From Tolypothrix tenuis PCC 7101 (GTDB lineage: Bacteria > Cyanobacteriota > Cyanobacteriia > Cyanobacteriales > Nostocaceae), in the NCBI RefSeq assembly GCF_002368295.1, contig NZ_AP018248.1:2539977-2603976 (forward strand): a stretch of DNA of 64,000 bases. Reading direction: 5' to 3'. This document shows, one piece after another, positions 43,387 to 52,311 of the stretch. The notes under the pieces were generated by a model, which saw only the letters and a program-made list of their open reading frames with translations, did not search any database and was not told the origin of the DNA. Each line of letters starts with the position of its first letter. Positions within the stretch are counted from its first letter, which is position 1. The position numbers were made by a program, and so were the translations under genes.

Positions 43387-44751
43387 ATGAAGACTAATGA
43401 GATGTCTTTGATCAAGACTAATGAACTCACTAGTTTGGTGCTATCTATCACACTTATATTTATTCTCTCATTAATTTTAATTCTTCTATTCTTTTTTAGT
43501 CTTCATGGGTTGCCAACTGAGGAAAAAATCACAGCAGTAACTAAGGTGATGGCAATCATTGCTATATTTGCTTGGGCAATGGCTATTACCATTAATGCTT
43601 ACAATACCTCAAGGTTATCTCTGGGAATTGATCAGAGTACATTAGGACAACTACTTTCAAGAGTAATGGCGTGGGAGAAAAAGGTAGAAATGGGTATTAA
43701 TTACACCCAATCAAATGTTCAAGAGTTGGATACAGAAAGATTTTATCAAGCAATTAAACATTTAGGTAATGAAAAAATAGAAACTAGATTTGCTGCAATA
43801 TATGAGCTAGAAAGAATTGCTCGCGATTTCCCTAAAAATCATTGGACAATTATGGAAATCCTCGCTGCTTTTATTCGCGAAAATGCTCCAGCGCGCCGAG
43901 ATAGTGAAAATAATTTACCAGAAAAACTGCCTACAGATATTCAAACAGCACTTACCGTTATTGGTAGGCGGAATGCACAATACGATTTAGCGAATAAAAA
44001 ACTCGATTTACGCGATATCGATATTAGTAACGCTGACTTAATGGAAGCGAATCTTTCTGGAGTCATCTTAATTGGATCGAATTTGCAATGGGTGAACTTT
44101 ATCGGAGCAAATTTATCTGGAGCTAACTTAACAGAAGCGAATCTCTGCGGTGCGGTGCTGTATGAAGCCAATTTACATAAGGCCATACTTCCAGAAGCAA
44201 ATCTCCAAGAAGCTGTACTGAGAAAAGTCAATTTAGCCAAAGCAATTCTTTATGAAGCTGATTTGCAAGGAGCCATGCTATATGATGCTAATTTGCAAGA
44301 CGCGGTTCTGTATAACTCTAATTTAGAAGAAGCTATTCTTTGCGACACAAATTTAGCAGGAGCAAATTTAGAAGGATGCAACCTATTAGGAGCCAACCTA
44401 ATTGGTAGTAACTTACAAGGTGCAAAATTAATTGGTGCCAACCTAGAAGGCGTACTATTAAGTACAGCGAATTTAGAAGAAGCCAACCTTTATGAGGCGA
44501 ATTTAGAAGAAGCAAACTTCTATGAAGCTAACCTCAAATACGCCACACTCACTGGAGCTAATCTGAATCAAGCAATATTTCAAAAAGCTAAGATATTTGG
44601 CTGTGACTTAAGCAAATGTGAAAATCTGGAATCACAGCAACTAGAATTAGCACTAGGCGATCGCACAACTATTTTGCCAGACAATTTAGAAATTCCTGCA
44701 CATTGGTGTCAAAATTTAGTTGACTGTTCAGTATCTGATTCTGAAACTTGA
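43387..44751 (+). CDS. Membrane pentapeptide-repeat protein 2
   Basis: A 454-residue paralogue of the preceding gene. Two membrane segments (~14-38 and ~50-70) precede the same conserved block (ETRFAAIYELERIARDFP, HWTIMEILAAFIRENAP, DIQTALTVIGRR) and about 40 pentapeptides (~205-420), many with Glu (EANLEEANL). The C-terminus LALGDRTTILPDNLEIPAHW matches that of protein 1. AAGGAG lies six to seven bases before the ATG at 43387. The repeats here are more acidic and less regular than in protein 1, suggesting that the pair has diverged in binding surface. Confidence 0.88.
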   Translation: MKTNEMSLIKTNELTSLVLSITLIFILSLILILLFFFSLHGLPTEEKITAVTKVMAIIAIFAWAMAITINAYNTSRLSLGIDQSTLGQLLSRVMAWEKKVEMGINYTQSNVQELDTERFYQAIKHLGNEKIETRFAAIYELERIARDFPKNHWTIMEILAAFIRENAPARRDSENNLPEKLPTDIQTALTVIGRRNAQYDLANKKLDLRDIDISNADLMEANLSGVILIGSNLQWVNFIGANLSGANLTEANLCGAVLYEANLHKAILPEANLQEAVLRKVNLAKAILYEADLQGAMLYDANLQDAVLYNSNLEEAILCDTNLAGANLEGCNLLGANLIGSNLQGAKLIGANLEGVLLSTANLEEANLYEANLEEANFYEANLKYATLTGANLNQAIFQKAKIFGCDLSKCENLESQQLELALGDRTTILPDNLEIPAHWCQNLVDCSVSDSET

Positions 44752-44795
44752 AGCCTAAGATAAAACTCATACAGATACTAGCGATTGGCTGACTT

Positions 44796-45065
44796 TTAAA
44801 ATAACGGATTATGTTGTTCATCCCAACATTTTTGATAACGCCATATTCTCTCGCTATTTTCACATTGCAGCTGATTGTCGATATTGGGAATGGAAGTTGG
44901 GTAAATTTTGTTAAAAATTGAATTTACATCTAGATGGCAAAGTAATAATACACTAGTAGAATAACCACAACTTACAAGAATGACAGCAAATATAATTGCT
45001 AAGATAGTTCTGGGTAAATTTTGATTATAAAATTTACCTTTTTTAGTATCTTGTGGCTCATACAT
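44796..45065 (-). CDS. Small membrane protein, hypothetical
   Basis: An 89-residue protein with one membrane helix (~20-42, TILAIIFAVILVSCGYSTSVLLL) and a short exposed tail containing CENSERIWRYQKCWDEQHN, where two Cys are 13 residues apart around aromatic residues. Tails of this C-x(n)-W-x(n)-C-W type occur in small cyanobacterial proteins of unknown role. No strong ribosome binding site. It is convergent with the second pentapeptide gene, whose stop lies 45 bp away. Confidence 0.5.
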   Translation of the reverse strand: MYEPQDTKKGKFYNQNLPRTILAIIFAVILVSCGYSTSVLLLCHLDVNSIFNKIYPTSIPNIDNQLQCENSERIWRYQKCWDEQHNPLF

Positions 45066-45777
45066 CTTTTTTTAAGTTTCTAACAGTAGTAGATGACTGG
45101 TTGATAAAAAATAATTTAGACTAATTCATCTCAAAGCCGATTTGCTGTGGCTATTGTCCCACGTATTTACCGATCAGTATGATGAAATCATCTTTATATT
45201 CATTAAGACTAAATTAATTACAGCAGATCGATAGAGATTTCCAAGTAAAAAATGTTTCATCCCTACGAAAAGCTGCCTTTAGTTTGCGTCCCCACAGGGG
45301 TAAATTATTTAGGCATAGGTGCTGAAGCAATAACTCTACGCAGTCAGAAAAATTATAGATATATTGCTGTGTAAATGGCTATTTTTGGCAAAAAGTAGCT
45401 ATTTAAAATTATTTTTAGACTTTTTATACCAGTTTTAGAAATCGTAGTTAATATGGATAAGATTTATGTCTCCTTGAGAGCCTATCCGTGTTTCCTACCT
45501 TGATCTGTGTTTGGTGGCTTCTCGAATAATTTATTTTTTGCTACTCCCTTAGTCCGGAAATACCTGACAAAGAGCCGTAGAAAGAGCTGTTTGTCTTGAT
45601 ATATGTAGCACGAAATACAAAGTATTCCTAATCTCAGCCCTAAGATTTATGGAACCTAGATTATCAATCTAGGATTTTGAATGACTGGTGGGGGTTCAAG
45701 CACTCTCAGGATTTTTCCTGAAGTACGAGGTTAGGAGCAATCAAACTCTACTTGCAGTGGCAACAATATAAAGTGAG
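45066..45777. other. Long intergenic gap
   Basis: About 710 bp before the caspase-like gene. I see only short hairpins (for example CAGGA/TCCTG near 45717) and no repeat family or open frame. Confidence 0.4.
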
Positions 45778-47316
45778 ATGGTAAAAAACTGGGCGTTGGT
45801 TATTGGTATTAATCATTACGACTGCTTGCAACCCCTCAAATATGCGAAGCGGGATGCAGAGTTGCTACAGAATTTGCTCCACAATGAAGCAGGTTTCGAG
45901 CGGGTTTTCTTATTCTCGGATGACTCACTTAGTATTGGCGGGGAACTAACTCGTCCCGATCGCGCTAATTTATTACGATGCTTACAGCAGTTATTTGAGC
46001 GTCCCTTCCTACAGCCAGAAGATAATTTCTGGTTTTTCTTTAACGGTCATGGGATGAACTATGGTGAGCAAGATTACCTCTTAGCTGCTGATGGGAATCC
46101 AGAAGACATCGAAAATACAGGAATTTCCCTGAGTTATCTGACTGAATGCCTCCGCAATTCCGGCTCAGATAATATTGTTTTGATGTTGGATGCTAATCAC
46201 CATCAGCATCAAGGACATGGCTTAGGAATTGGGCAACAAACACAAAATTTGGCACGGCAAACCGGGGTCATCAGCATCTTATCATGTACTGCTCATCAAT
46301 CTTCTGCTGAAATCGATGCCTTGCAACAAGGTGCTTTTACCCATGCACTCCTAGAAGGTTTAGGAAGTCAGGGACAATGCGCCACTGTAAAACGGTTACA
46401 CCAATATCTCAGTTTCCGAGTTCCAGAACTGTTAGCGCATTACAAGTATCCTCTGCAAACACCTGTGATGAGTGCAGAACCAATTGCTAAGTCACAGCGA
46501 GTTGTGATTCAAAAATACGCAAATTTACATGATATTGCCAAAAATCAGAGAAATGGCCTGCCCAGAGAAGTAAACTCTCATAGGGAATTTGTACAATTAG
46601 AAGAGTTATGGTTACGGACAAATACAGTAACTCCTAGTGTAGAAAAGCATAAAGTTAAAGACATCTCAAGAATTGCTCAATATGCAGGTAGCGGTGAGAA
46701 CTTTACTGCTAATCCGGTTGTTTGCGCTTCTTCTGTGCAAGTGATGTCTGACGACAAGATGCACAGTACCCACACTCAAGCGCATACATCAACGCTAACT
46801 ATCTCACAACCAGCAATTGATGACCTCGCTTCCGAACGAGGAATAGATTACCAGCGATTATCAGAATTATTAGCAGATGGTGATTGGAAAGCTGCAGATC
46901 GGGAAACTTTCAATCTAATGCTGAAAGTAGCGGCGCGAGAGGAAGCCGGTTGGTTAGATATTCCAGCAATCAATAAATTCCCCTATACCGACCTTTGCAC
47001 AATTGACAGACTTTGGGTCAAATATAGCAAAGGTCGTTTTGGTTTTACTGTGCAAAAGCAGATTTGGGAAAGCGTAGGTGGTGAGGCTGATGCTGATTAT
47101 CAAACATGGTGCAAATTTGGCGATCGCATCGGTTGGCGTGACAATGATGCTTGGCTATTTTACTCTGACCTAAATTTTGTGGATGATGCACCAATAGGAC
47201 ATTTTCCAGCTGCGGCGACTGTTGATTTATTAACTGTCCGCCAAGGTTGGGTAGTGGGTTTATTTGGTTGTTTGGTAGGGTTTTCGGCTCTTTCTTCACG
47301 ATTAGCCCAGTATTAG
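45778..47316 (+). CDS. Caspase-like (C14) protein fused to GUN4, catalytic Cys replaced
   Basis: A 512-residue protein. Residues 1-240 are a caspase-hemoglobinase p20-like domain: WALVIGINHYDCLQPLKYAKRDA, FWFFFNGHGM with the catalytic His at H91, and VLMLDANHHQ. In active orthocaspases this last segment reads D-A-C; here residue 140 is Asn (codon AAT), so the dyad is broken. A linker (~240-340) leads to a GUN4 domain (~345-480): ERGIDYQRLSELLADGDWKAADRET, FPYTDLCTIDRLWVKYSKGRFGF and GDRIGWRD. GUN4 binds Mg-porphyrins and stimulates Mg-chelatase. The likely role is a porphyrin-sensing or scaffold protein rather than a protease. A hairpin terminator follows. Confidence 0.9.
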   Translation: MVKNWALVIGINHYDCLQPLKYAKRDAELLQNLLHNEAGFERVFLFSDDSLSIGGELTRPDRANLLRCLQQLFERPFLQPEDNFWFFFNGHGMNYGEQDYLLAADGNPEDIENTGISLSYLTECLRNSGSDNIVLMLDANHHQHQGHGLGIGQQTQNLARQTGVISILSCTAHQSSAEIDALQQGAFTHALLEGLGSQGQCATVKRLHQYLSFRVPELLAHYKYPLQTPVMSAEPIAKSQRVVIQKYANLHDIAKNQRNGLPREVNSHREFVQLEELWLRTNTVTPSVEKHKVKDISRIAQYAGSGENFTANPVVCASSVQVMSDDKMHSTHTQAHTSTLTISQPAIDDLASERGIDYQRLSELLADGDWKAADRETFNLMLKVAAREEAGWLDIPAINKFPYTDLCTIDRLWVKYSKGRFGFTVQKQIWESVGGEADADYQTWCKFGDRIGWRDNDAWLFYSDLNFVDDAPIGHFPAAATVDLLTVRQGWVVGLFGCLVGFSALSSRLAQY

Positions 47317-47325
47317 TAATGCAAC

Positions 47326-47372
47326 AAAGGGGAAAGGGGAAAAGGTTTTTAGCCTTTCCCCTTTTCTTTGTC
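47326..47372 (+). terminator. Hairpin terminator after the caspase-like gene
   Basis: AAAGGGGAAAGG (47326-47337) pairs exactly with CCTTTCCCCTTT (47353-47364), followed by TCTTTG. It lies 10 bp past the stop, and the gene on the other side is convergent. Confidence 0.6.
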
Positions 47373-47412
47373 TGAAATGAGGAATTTTAGTTTGGCAAAC
47401 ATCTGTTAGTTT

Positions 47413-47934
47413 CTATAATGAACGTCGCCAGCCTAATTGATTTTGAGAAGATAGTTTGATGTTGCATAAAGGCTGACTATTATTGTAGTTACAAGTATAA
47501 GTTGCTAAAAGTTCTTGCTGATAATTAAAGACTCGCAGATTATAATTATCATTCCTTGCGGCAGTACCTAAACGATTTACAAAGTCGTAGCGTTCTAGAT
47601 AATCTAATAAACTCCAAATTTGTTGATTCACAATTAAATCTACTCGTGCTGCTTCTTTTTGAGAAGCTGGATATGCTATCCAGTTATCTAAAAGCTTGTT
47701 TTCAGCGCTTTCTTTGGCCCACCATAATTTAGGAATGGTGAGATTTCCTTGGCTAACGGTATTCCCGGTAATTACAGGCCCTTTTGGTTCTGTTAATAAG
47801 CTTAGTTCTAATGGTGCATTAGAAGGTTGCGGTTCGGTGATAGTTTCCGCTTGTAAAGGTCGAATGGCTAAAAGCGAAATAGTGGCTAGGCTAATAGTTA
47901 GTAATAGTGGGAGTGATATGTGGTGAGGAGGCAT
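47413..47934 (-). CDS. Secreted conserved hypothetical protein
   Basis: A 173-residue protein with a signal peptide (LPLLLTISLATISLLAIRPLQA, residues ~8-29). The mature part has a recurring cyanobacterial pattern: PKLWWAKESAENKLLDNWIAYP, VDLIVNQQIWSLLDYLERYDFVNRLGTAAR and YNLRVFN, with two Cys near the C-terminus (TYTCNYN, PLCNI) that could form a disulphide. I know no function for it. It is convergent with the caspase-like gene and stands alone. Confidence 0.75.
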   Translation of the reverse strand: MPPHHISLPLLLTISLATISLLAIRPLQAETITEPQPSNAPLELSLLTEPKGPVITGNTVSQGNLTIPKLWWAKESAENKLLDNWIAYPASQKEAARVDLIVNQQIWSLLDYLERYDFVNRLGTAARNDNYNLRVFNYQQELLATYTCNYNNSQPLCNIKLSSQNQLGWRRSL

Positions 47935-48306
47935 ATTGTTTTATGGATAGCTATTATTAATTTAGATTATAAGTTAATACAAGATAAGATTATTAGTGAT
48001 TGATTTTTCACTGTATTCAAGAAGCCAGCAGAATTGGGGGATTCTCCCCCAAACCCCCTCCAAAAAGATTGTTCGGTTTTTTATTGAGTAAATAGTTTTT
48101 GATTTTGTTGTCAATTAATTTTCTTAATTAAACTGAACTGTATTGGATTATAAGTAGCCATCATGAAGTGGGTACATCAGAACAGATGAAAAATTTATTA
48201 ATCCCCCTTGCTCCCTGCTCCCTGCTCCCCTGCTTTTTAAAGTCAGGTCGGTGCAAAGAAAGATAACTAGTCATTTGTCATTTGTCATTTGTCATTGGTA
48301 AGGGTT
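47935..48306. other. Intergenic gap with heptamer repeats
   Basis: CCCTGCT units at ~48208-48232 and TCATTTG units at ~48271-48296, the latter ending just downstream of the cheR stop. The first 250 bp show nothing notable. Confidence 0.7.
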
Positions 48307-49140
48307 TTATTGTTGTAATCGATAACAAATACCTTTATTAAATTGCACACGCTCAAATGACGCATCTAGGTTAATGGTGGTTTCCGCGTTACCTAGAAAT
48401 AAATAACCATCTACACTTAATTGCTGTTTAATTTTGTTGAGTAAAGCTTTTTTAGTGGGGATATCAAAGTAAATTAAAACATTGCGTAAAAATATTACAT
48501 CAGATTTGGGAAGGGATGGCCAGGTTTTGACAAGGTTGATTTGCTGAAATTCCACCATCTTGATGAGATTATCCAGAATTTGCCATTCATTATCGACTTT
48601 GTGAAAATAGCGATCGCACAAATTTTTTGGTAGTCCTCGCTGAATTTCTAGTTGGTTATAACGTCCTTGGCACGCTTTGGTTAAGGCTTTGCTGGAAAAG
48701 TCGCTAGCAATTAGCTTTACAGACCAATTGGCTAACATGGGAAAATGTTCGCGCATCAACATGGCAATGCTATAAGGTTCCTGTCCGTGAGAACAGGCTG
48801 CACACCAAATATTTAGCGATCGCGCGATCGCTCTTTTTTTGATTAACTCTGGTAAAACAAATTTTTGCAGCGCTTCAAAAGGGTAAATATCACGGAAAAA
48901 AGATGTTTCATTAGTCACTAAAGCTTCTATTACCTGGGTGTGAATATGATTAAAAGGTTGGTTACGCAGGTAATTGACTAAATCAGCAATTTTTGTAAAT
49001 CCTAGAGAGGTGGTAATTGGCTGTAAATATAGCTCTGCTAAATAAGTTTTATCAGCAGATAACACAACTGCCGAATGACGATAAACTAAGTCTCGGAGAA
49101 AATCAAAATCAGTAGCGCTTACACCCATCGTCTGTTTCAT
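48307..49140 (-). CDS. cheR: Chemotaxis protein methyltransferase CheR
   Basis: A 277-residue S-adenosylmethionine-dependent enzyme that methylates glutamates on chemoreceptors. The N-terminal helical domain is followed by LVTNETSFFRD (~77-87), the SAM-binding segment LNIWCAACSHGQEPYSIAML and the motif SDVIFLRNVLIYFD. All family landmarks are present and the length is standard. Its ATG overlaps the cheB stop codon (TAATG), so it is translationally coupled to cheB. With cheB it forms the adaptation pair for the receptor encoded just upstream. Confidence 0.95.
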   Translation of the reverse strand: MKQTMGVSATDFDFLRDLVYRHSAVVLSADKTYLAELYLQPITTSLGFTKIADLVNYLRNQPFNHIHTQVIEALVTNETSFFRDIYPFEALQKFVLPELIKKRAIARSLNIWCAACSHGQEPYSIAMLMREHFPMLANWSVKLIASDFSSKALTKACQGRYNQLEIQRGLPKNLCDRYFHKVDNEWQILDNLIKMVEFQQINLVKTWPSLPKSDVIFLRNVLIYFDIPTKKALLNKIKQQLSVDGYLFLGNAETTINLDASFERVQFNKGICYRLQQ

Positions 49141-50213
49141 TACAGACCTAAAATCGGAACTTGATTGTAACGAACTCGGCGCATAATTTCACCTGGCATT
49201 TGGTCGAGGGGTACAATTTGATCGGCTAACCCAGCATTGACAACGAAACCTGGCATTCCCCACACTACGCTAGTAGCTTTGTCCTGCGCTAAGATTTGAC
49301 CGCCGACTTCGCGAATGCGCTGACAACCTTGTAATCCATCTTGCCCCATGCCTGTCAGTATAACGGCAAGCGATCGCCCTCTGTAGACTTCTGCAACCGA
49401 GCGTAATAAAACATCTACAGCAGGACGACAGGAATTTTCTGGTGGGTCTTTATGAGTATCAATTCTCACCATATTGCCATGTCGTTGTACTACCATGTGG
49501 AAATCTCCAGGTGCAATCCACGCTTTTCCAGGTTCTAAGACTGCGCCGGGAATCGCTTCATCTACGGCGATTTGACATTTAGAAGCTAATCTTTCAGCTA
49601 ACAGTTTGGTAAACATCGGCGGCATATGTTGCACAATCAGGATGGGGACTGCTAAATTCCCAGGAAGTTCAGGAAGTATTTGCGCCAAAGCATTTGGCCC
49701 TCCTGTAGACACCCCAATTGCAATGACATCTACTTGCTCTATTTTCGGACGCTGGGGAGGAACATCTGCATGGTTAACTGTGATTGCTGGGGGAACTACA
49801 CTAATTCCGGCACCAAAGAGCTTAATTTTAGGAATTAATTCCTCGCGGATATGTTGGGTAGTTGCCTCCATGCTTCCTAAGTTACTGGGTTTGGTAGCAT
49901 AATCAGAAGCACCCAAAGACAGAGCTTCCAGAGTTGCAGTTGCTCCTATGCGTGTAGAAGTGCTGAACATGATTACAGGTAACTGCGGATAACTTTGGCG
50001 AATCGCCGCCAGAGTTTCCAAACCATTCAAATCTGGCATTTCCACATCCAAAATAATCACATCAGGATTCACATAGGGAATCTTGGCGAGTGCAATACGT
50101 CCATTAGCCGCCACATCCACCACCTCTAACTCAGCATCGTGCGACAGAATCTTACTAACGCGACTCCGTACAACAACAGCATCATCAACTACGAGCACCC
50201 GGATTTTGGGCAT
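49140..50213 (-). CDS. cheB: Chemotaxis methylesterase CheB
   Basis: A 357-residue response regulator/methylesterase. The receiver domain has DD at 10-11 and phospho-acceptor D56 (VIILDVEMPDLNG). The esterase domain has the catalytic Ser in IGVSTGGPNAL, His in VQHMPPMFT and Asp in ILTGMGQDG. It demethylates or deamidates receptor glutamates. It overlaps cheR by one base and lies 110 bp downstream of the receptor gene; the gap holds a heptamer repeat block. CheB and CheR are uncommon in cyanobacterial che operons, most of which lack methylation enzymes. Confidence 0.95.
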   Translation of the reverse strand: MPKIRVLVVDDAVVVRSRVSKILSHDAELEVVDVAANGRIALAKIPYVNPDVIILDVEMPDLNGLETLAAIRQSYPQLPVIMFSTSTRIGATATLEALSLGASDYATKPSNLGSMEATTQHIREELIPKIKLFGAGISVVPPAITVNHADVPPQRPKIEQVDVIAIGVSTGGPNALAQILPELPGNLAVPILIVQHMPPMFTKLLAERLASKCQIAVDEAIPGAVLEPGKAWIAPGDFHMVVQRHGNMVRIDTHKDPPENSCRPAVDVLLRSVAEVYRGRSLAVILTGMGQDGLQGCQRIREVGGQILAQDKATSVVWGMPGFVVNAGLADQIVPLDQMPGEIMRRVRYNQVPILGL

Positions 50214-50216
50214 AAG

Positions 50217-50318
50217 GTTGGGGATTGGGGATTGGGGACTGGGGATTGGGGGGATGAGGAGGATGAGGAAGCAGGGGAGAAATTCCCATTACCTATTACC
50301 CATTACCCATTACCAAAT
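50217..50318. repeat. Composite heptamer repeat block (copy 3)
   Basis: GGGGATT/GGGGACT units, then GAGGAAGCAGGGGAGAAATT, then ATTACCC/ATTACCT units. This is the same arrangement as at 838-965, shorter and more degenerate. It interrupts the space between the receptor gene and cheB. Confidence 0.75.
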
Positions 50319-50323
50319 GACAA

Positions 50324-51622
50324 TTAATATTGAAACTGACTAACAACTTTTTGCAAATCTATTGCCATTCGGGATAGTTCTGTGGCGGCTTGTGAGGTGT
50401 TGCTGGCTCCTATGGTGGTGGTTTGGGCGTTGAGGGCGACGATGCCGATGTTTTTGGCAATTCCAGAGGTTCCTGTGGCTGCTTCGGAAATGTTGCGGGC
50501 GATTTCGTTGGTGGTTGCGGTTTGTTCTTCTACGGCACTGGCGATCGCACTTTGTAAGTCGTTAATCTGATTAATGATGTCGGTAATTTGGGTAATGGCG
50601 TTGACTGCGCCTTTGGTATCTGTTTGAATTGCTTCAATGCGCTGGCTAATATCTTCGGTGGCGTTGGCTGTTTGTTTGGCTAGTTCTTTCACCTCGTTTG
50701 CCACTACCGCAAATCCTCTCCCAGCATCTCCGGCTCTCGCTGCTTCAATCGTAGCATTTAAGGCCAGCAAGTTTGTTTGTTGAGCAATGGAGGTAATAAC
50801 TTTGATGACTTTGCCAATTTCCACGCTGCTTTGACCAAGTTTACCAATGGTTTCGTTAGTGCGATCGGCTGTTTTGACAGCTTCTATTGCTACTTTTGCA
50901 CCTTGGGAAACTGTCTTGGCAATTTCGCGAATACTAGCATTCATCTCTTCTACCGCCGTCACCACTGTGCTGGTATTTTGATTTACCTGTTCGGCGGAGA
51001 CGGAGGCGGAAGTGGCTTGTTCTGAGGTTTGTTCGGCATTTGCAGTCATTTCTTGACTGACGGCGGTTAATTCTTCTGCGGAGGATGCAACGGCTGTGGC
51101 TACTTCTGCCATTTGTTGAATTGAAGATTTCAGGCTACCAATCATTTGATTGGTATTATCGGTAAGCTGTTTAAAGTCACCAGCATTACGTACCTTGATT
51201 TGTTTGGATAAATCGCCACCAGTAACAGCGAGAGTTACATCATTAATACTGGTAATCTGCTGTTTGAGGTTAATTGACATTTGGTTTAAATTATCAATTA
51301 CTTCTTGCCAAGCACCTGTTACACCAGGAACCTCAGCTTGGGAACCGAGTTTACCTTTTTTGCCAATCTCGGATGCGAAGCGATTCACTTCCTTGCTAAA
51401 AGCTTGGTTGATACTCACCAATTCATTAAAAACTGTGGCGATTTCGGCTAATCCATTGTTCTCTACTGGTAAGCGTACGGAAAAATCACCATTTTTGGCG
51501 GCTAACAATGCATTGAGTAAAGGCTGCAGTTGCGGATCTGTGGGAGTGCGATCGCTCTCAACTGCATCTATAGTATTTTCTGAGGGAGTTTTGGCTGTTT
51601 TCCCACTCCGACTTGTAGCCAT
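50324..51622 (-). CDS. Soluble methyl-accepting chemotaxis protein with repeated HAMP modules
   Basis: A 432-residue receptor without signal peptide or membrane segment. Three HAMP-like units are visible in the first ~165 residues: LLAAKNGDFSVRLPVENNGL, GKKGKLGSQAEVPGVTGAWQ and AVTGGDLSKQIKVRNAGDF. They are followed by the signalling domain, whose tip IAQQTNLLALNATIEAARAG is canonical, with flanking Glu/Gln-rich methylation helices (VASSAEELTAV, VTAVEEMNAS). Chained HAMP modules may themselves relay or sense a signal; no ligand-binding domain is present. The gene starts 13 bp after cheW and must be co-transcribed with it. Confidence 0.92.
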   Translation of the reverse strand: MATSRSGKTAKTPSENTIDAVESDRTPTDPQLQPLLNALLAAKNGDFSVRLPVENNGLAEIATVFNELVSINQAFSKEVNRFASEIGKKGKLGSQAEVPGVTGAWQEVIDNLNQMSINLKQQITSINDVTLAVTGGDLSKQIKVRNAGDFKQLTDNTNQMIGSLKSSIQQMAEVATAVASSAEELTAVSQEMTANAEQTSEQATSASVSAEQVNQNTSTVVTAVEEMNASIREIAKTVSQGAKVAIEAVKTADRTNETIGKLGQSSVEIGKVIKVITSIAQQTNLLALNATIEAARAGDAGRGFAVVANEVKELAKQTANATEDISQRIEAIQTDTKGAVNAITQITDIINQINDLQSAIASAVEEQTATTNEIARNISEAATGTSGIAKNIGIVALNAQTTTIGASNTSQAATELSRMAIDLQKVVSQFQY

Positions 51623-51635
51623 TGCAAATTGCTCC

Positions 51636-52079
51636 TCAATTGGCAGCTAAAATTTTTTTAGTATCCAGAACTAGCAGCAAACCCCCTGCGTATGGATAAG
51701 CTCCAGCTAGCATCTGATGCATTCTACCTTTTAAAGTTGCTGGTGGGGGTTGAAATGTATTTTGTGTGAATTCTAAAACATCACCGACATCATCGACGAG
51801 GAGGCTAACTACTTCATCGTGAGTCGAGACAACTATATTAAATCCTTGGGCTTCATCTAATGGGGTTGTGGTGCGGATGGCGGATTTACCCATTTCTAAA
51901 CGTTGCTGTAAATCAATGACTGTGAGAATTTGTCCCCGCAAATTAATTAAGCCACAAATGTCTGGAGGAGCCAAGGGTACAGGTGTCATTACTTGGGGAC
52001 GAATCACTTCTTGAACGTGCTGTACGTCAATCCCAAAAAAAATGCCGTTGAGGAAAAAGGTACATAGTTGTTCAGTCAT
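51636..52079 (-). CDS. cheW: Chemotaxis adaptor CheW
   Basis: A 147-residue adaptor linking receptor and CheA. CheW fold markers are seen: LCTFFLNGIFFGIDVQHVQEV, VPLAPPDICGLINLRGQILTVIDL (NLRG motif) and VVSLLVDDVGDVLEF. The length is normal. It is followed 13 bp downstream by the receptor gene. It is separated from cheA by 447 bp that contain two kinds of repeats, an unusual break for a che operon. Confidence 0.95.
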   Translation of the reverse strand: MTEQLCTFFLNGIFFGIDVQHVQEVIRPQVMTPVPLAPPDICGLINLRGQILTVIDLQQRLEMGKSAIRTTTPLDEAQGFNIVVSTHDEVVSLLVDDVGDVLEFTQNTFQPPPATLKGRMHQMLAGAYPYAGGLLLVLDTKKILAAN

Positions 52080-52156
52080 GATGGTTAGGGTGGAGAAGAA
52101 AGCAATACTACAAGGGATAGCGTTTTGAACCCAAAATTGGTTTTGGGGAAAAGGTT

Positions 52157-52277
52157 AAAGGTTAAGGGTTAAAGGTTTTTTCATTCTCTTTTCCCCTTCC
52201 CCCTTCCCCTTTTTTCCCTTCCCCATTACTAAAGGTTAAGGGTTAAAGGTTTTTTCATTCTCTTTTCCCCTTCCCCC
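52157..52277. repeat. 47-bp direct repeat (two copies)
   Basis: 52157-52203 and 52231-52277 are identical by eye: AAAGGTTAAGGGTTAAAGG, a T-run, CATTCTC and a pyrimidine-rich end. They are 74 bp apart, with a pyrimidine-rich spacer. Confidence 0.85.
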
Positions 52278-52311
52278 GCGCTTACGGTGTACACACAAGT
52301 TGCTGCATCAG

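Noticed and set aside
42564..44515. Antisense frames within the pentapeptide-repeat genes
   Set aside because: The regular A(N/D)L codon pattern leaves the other strand free of stops; these are shadows of the real genes.
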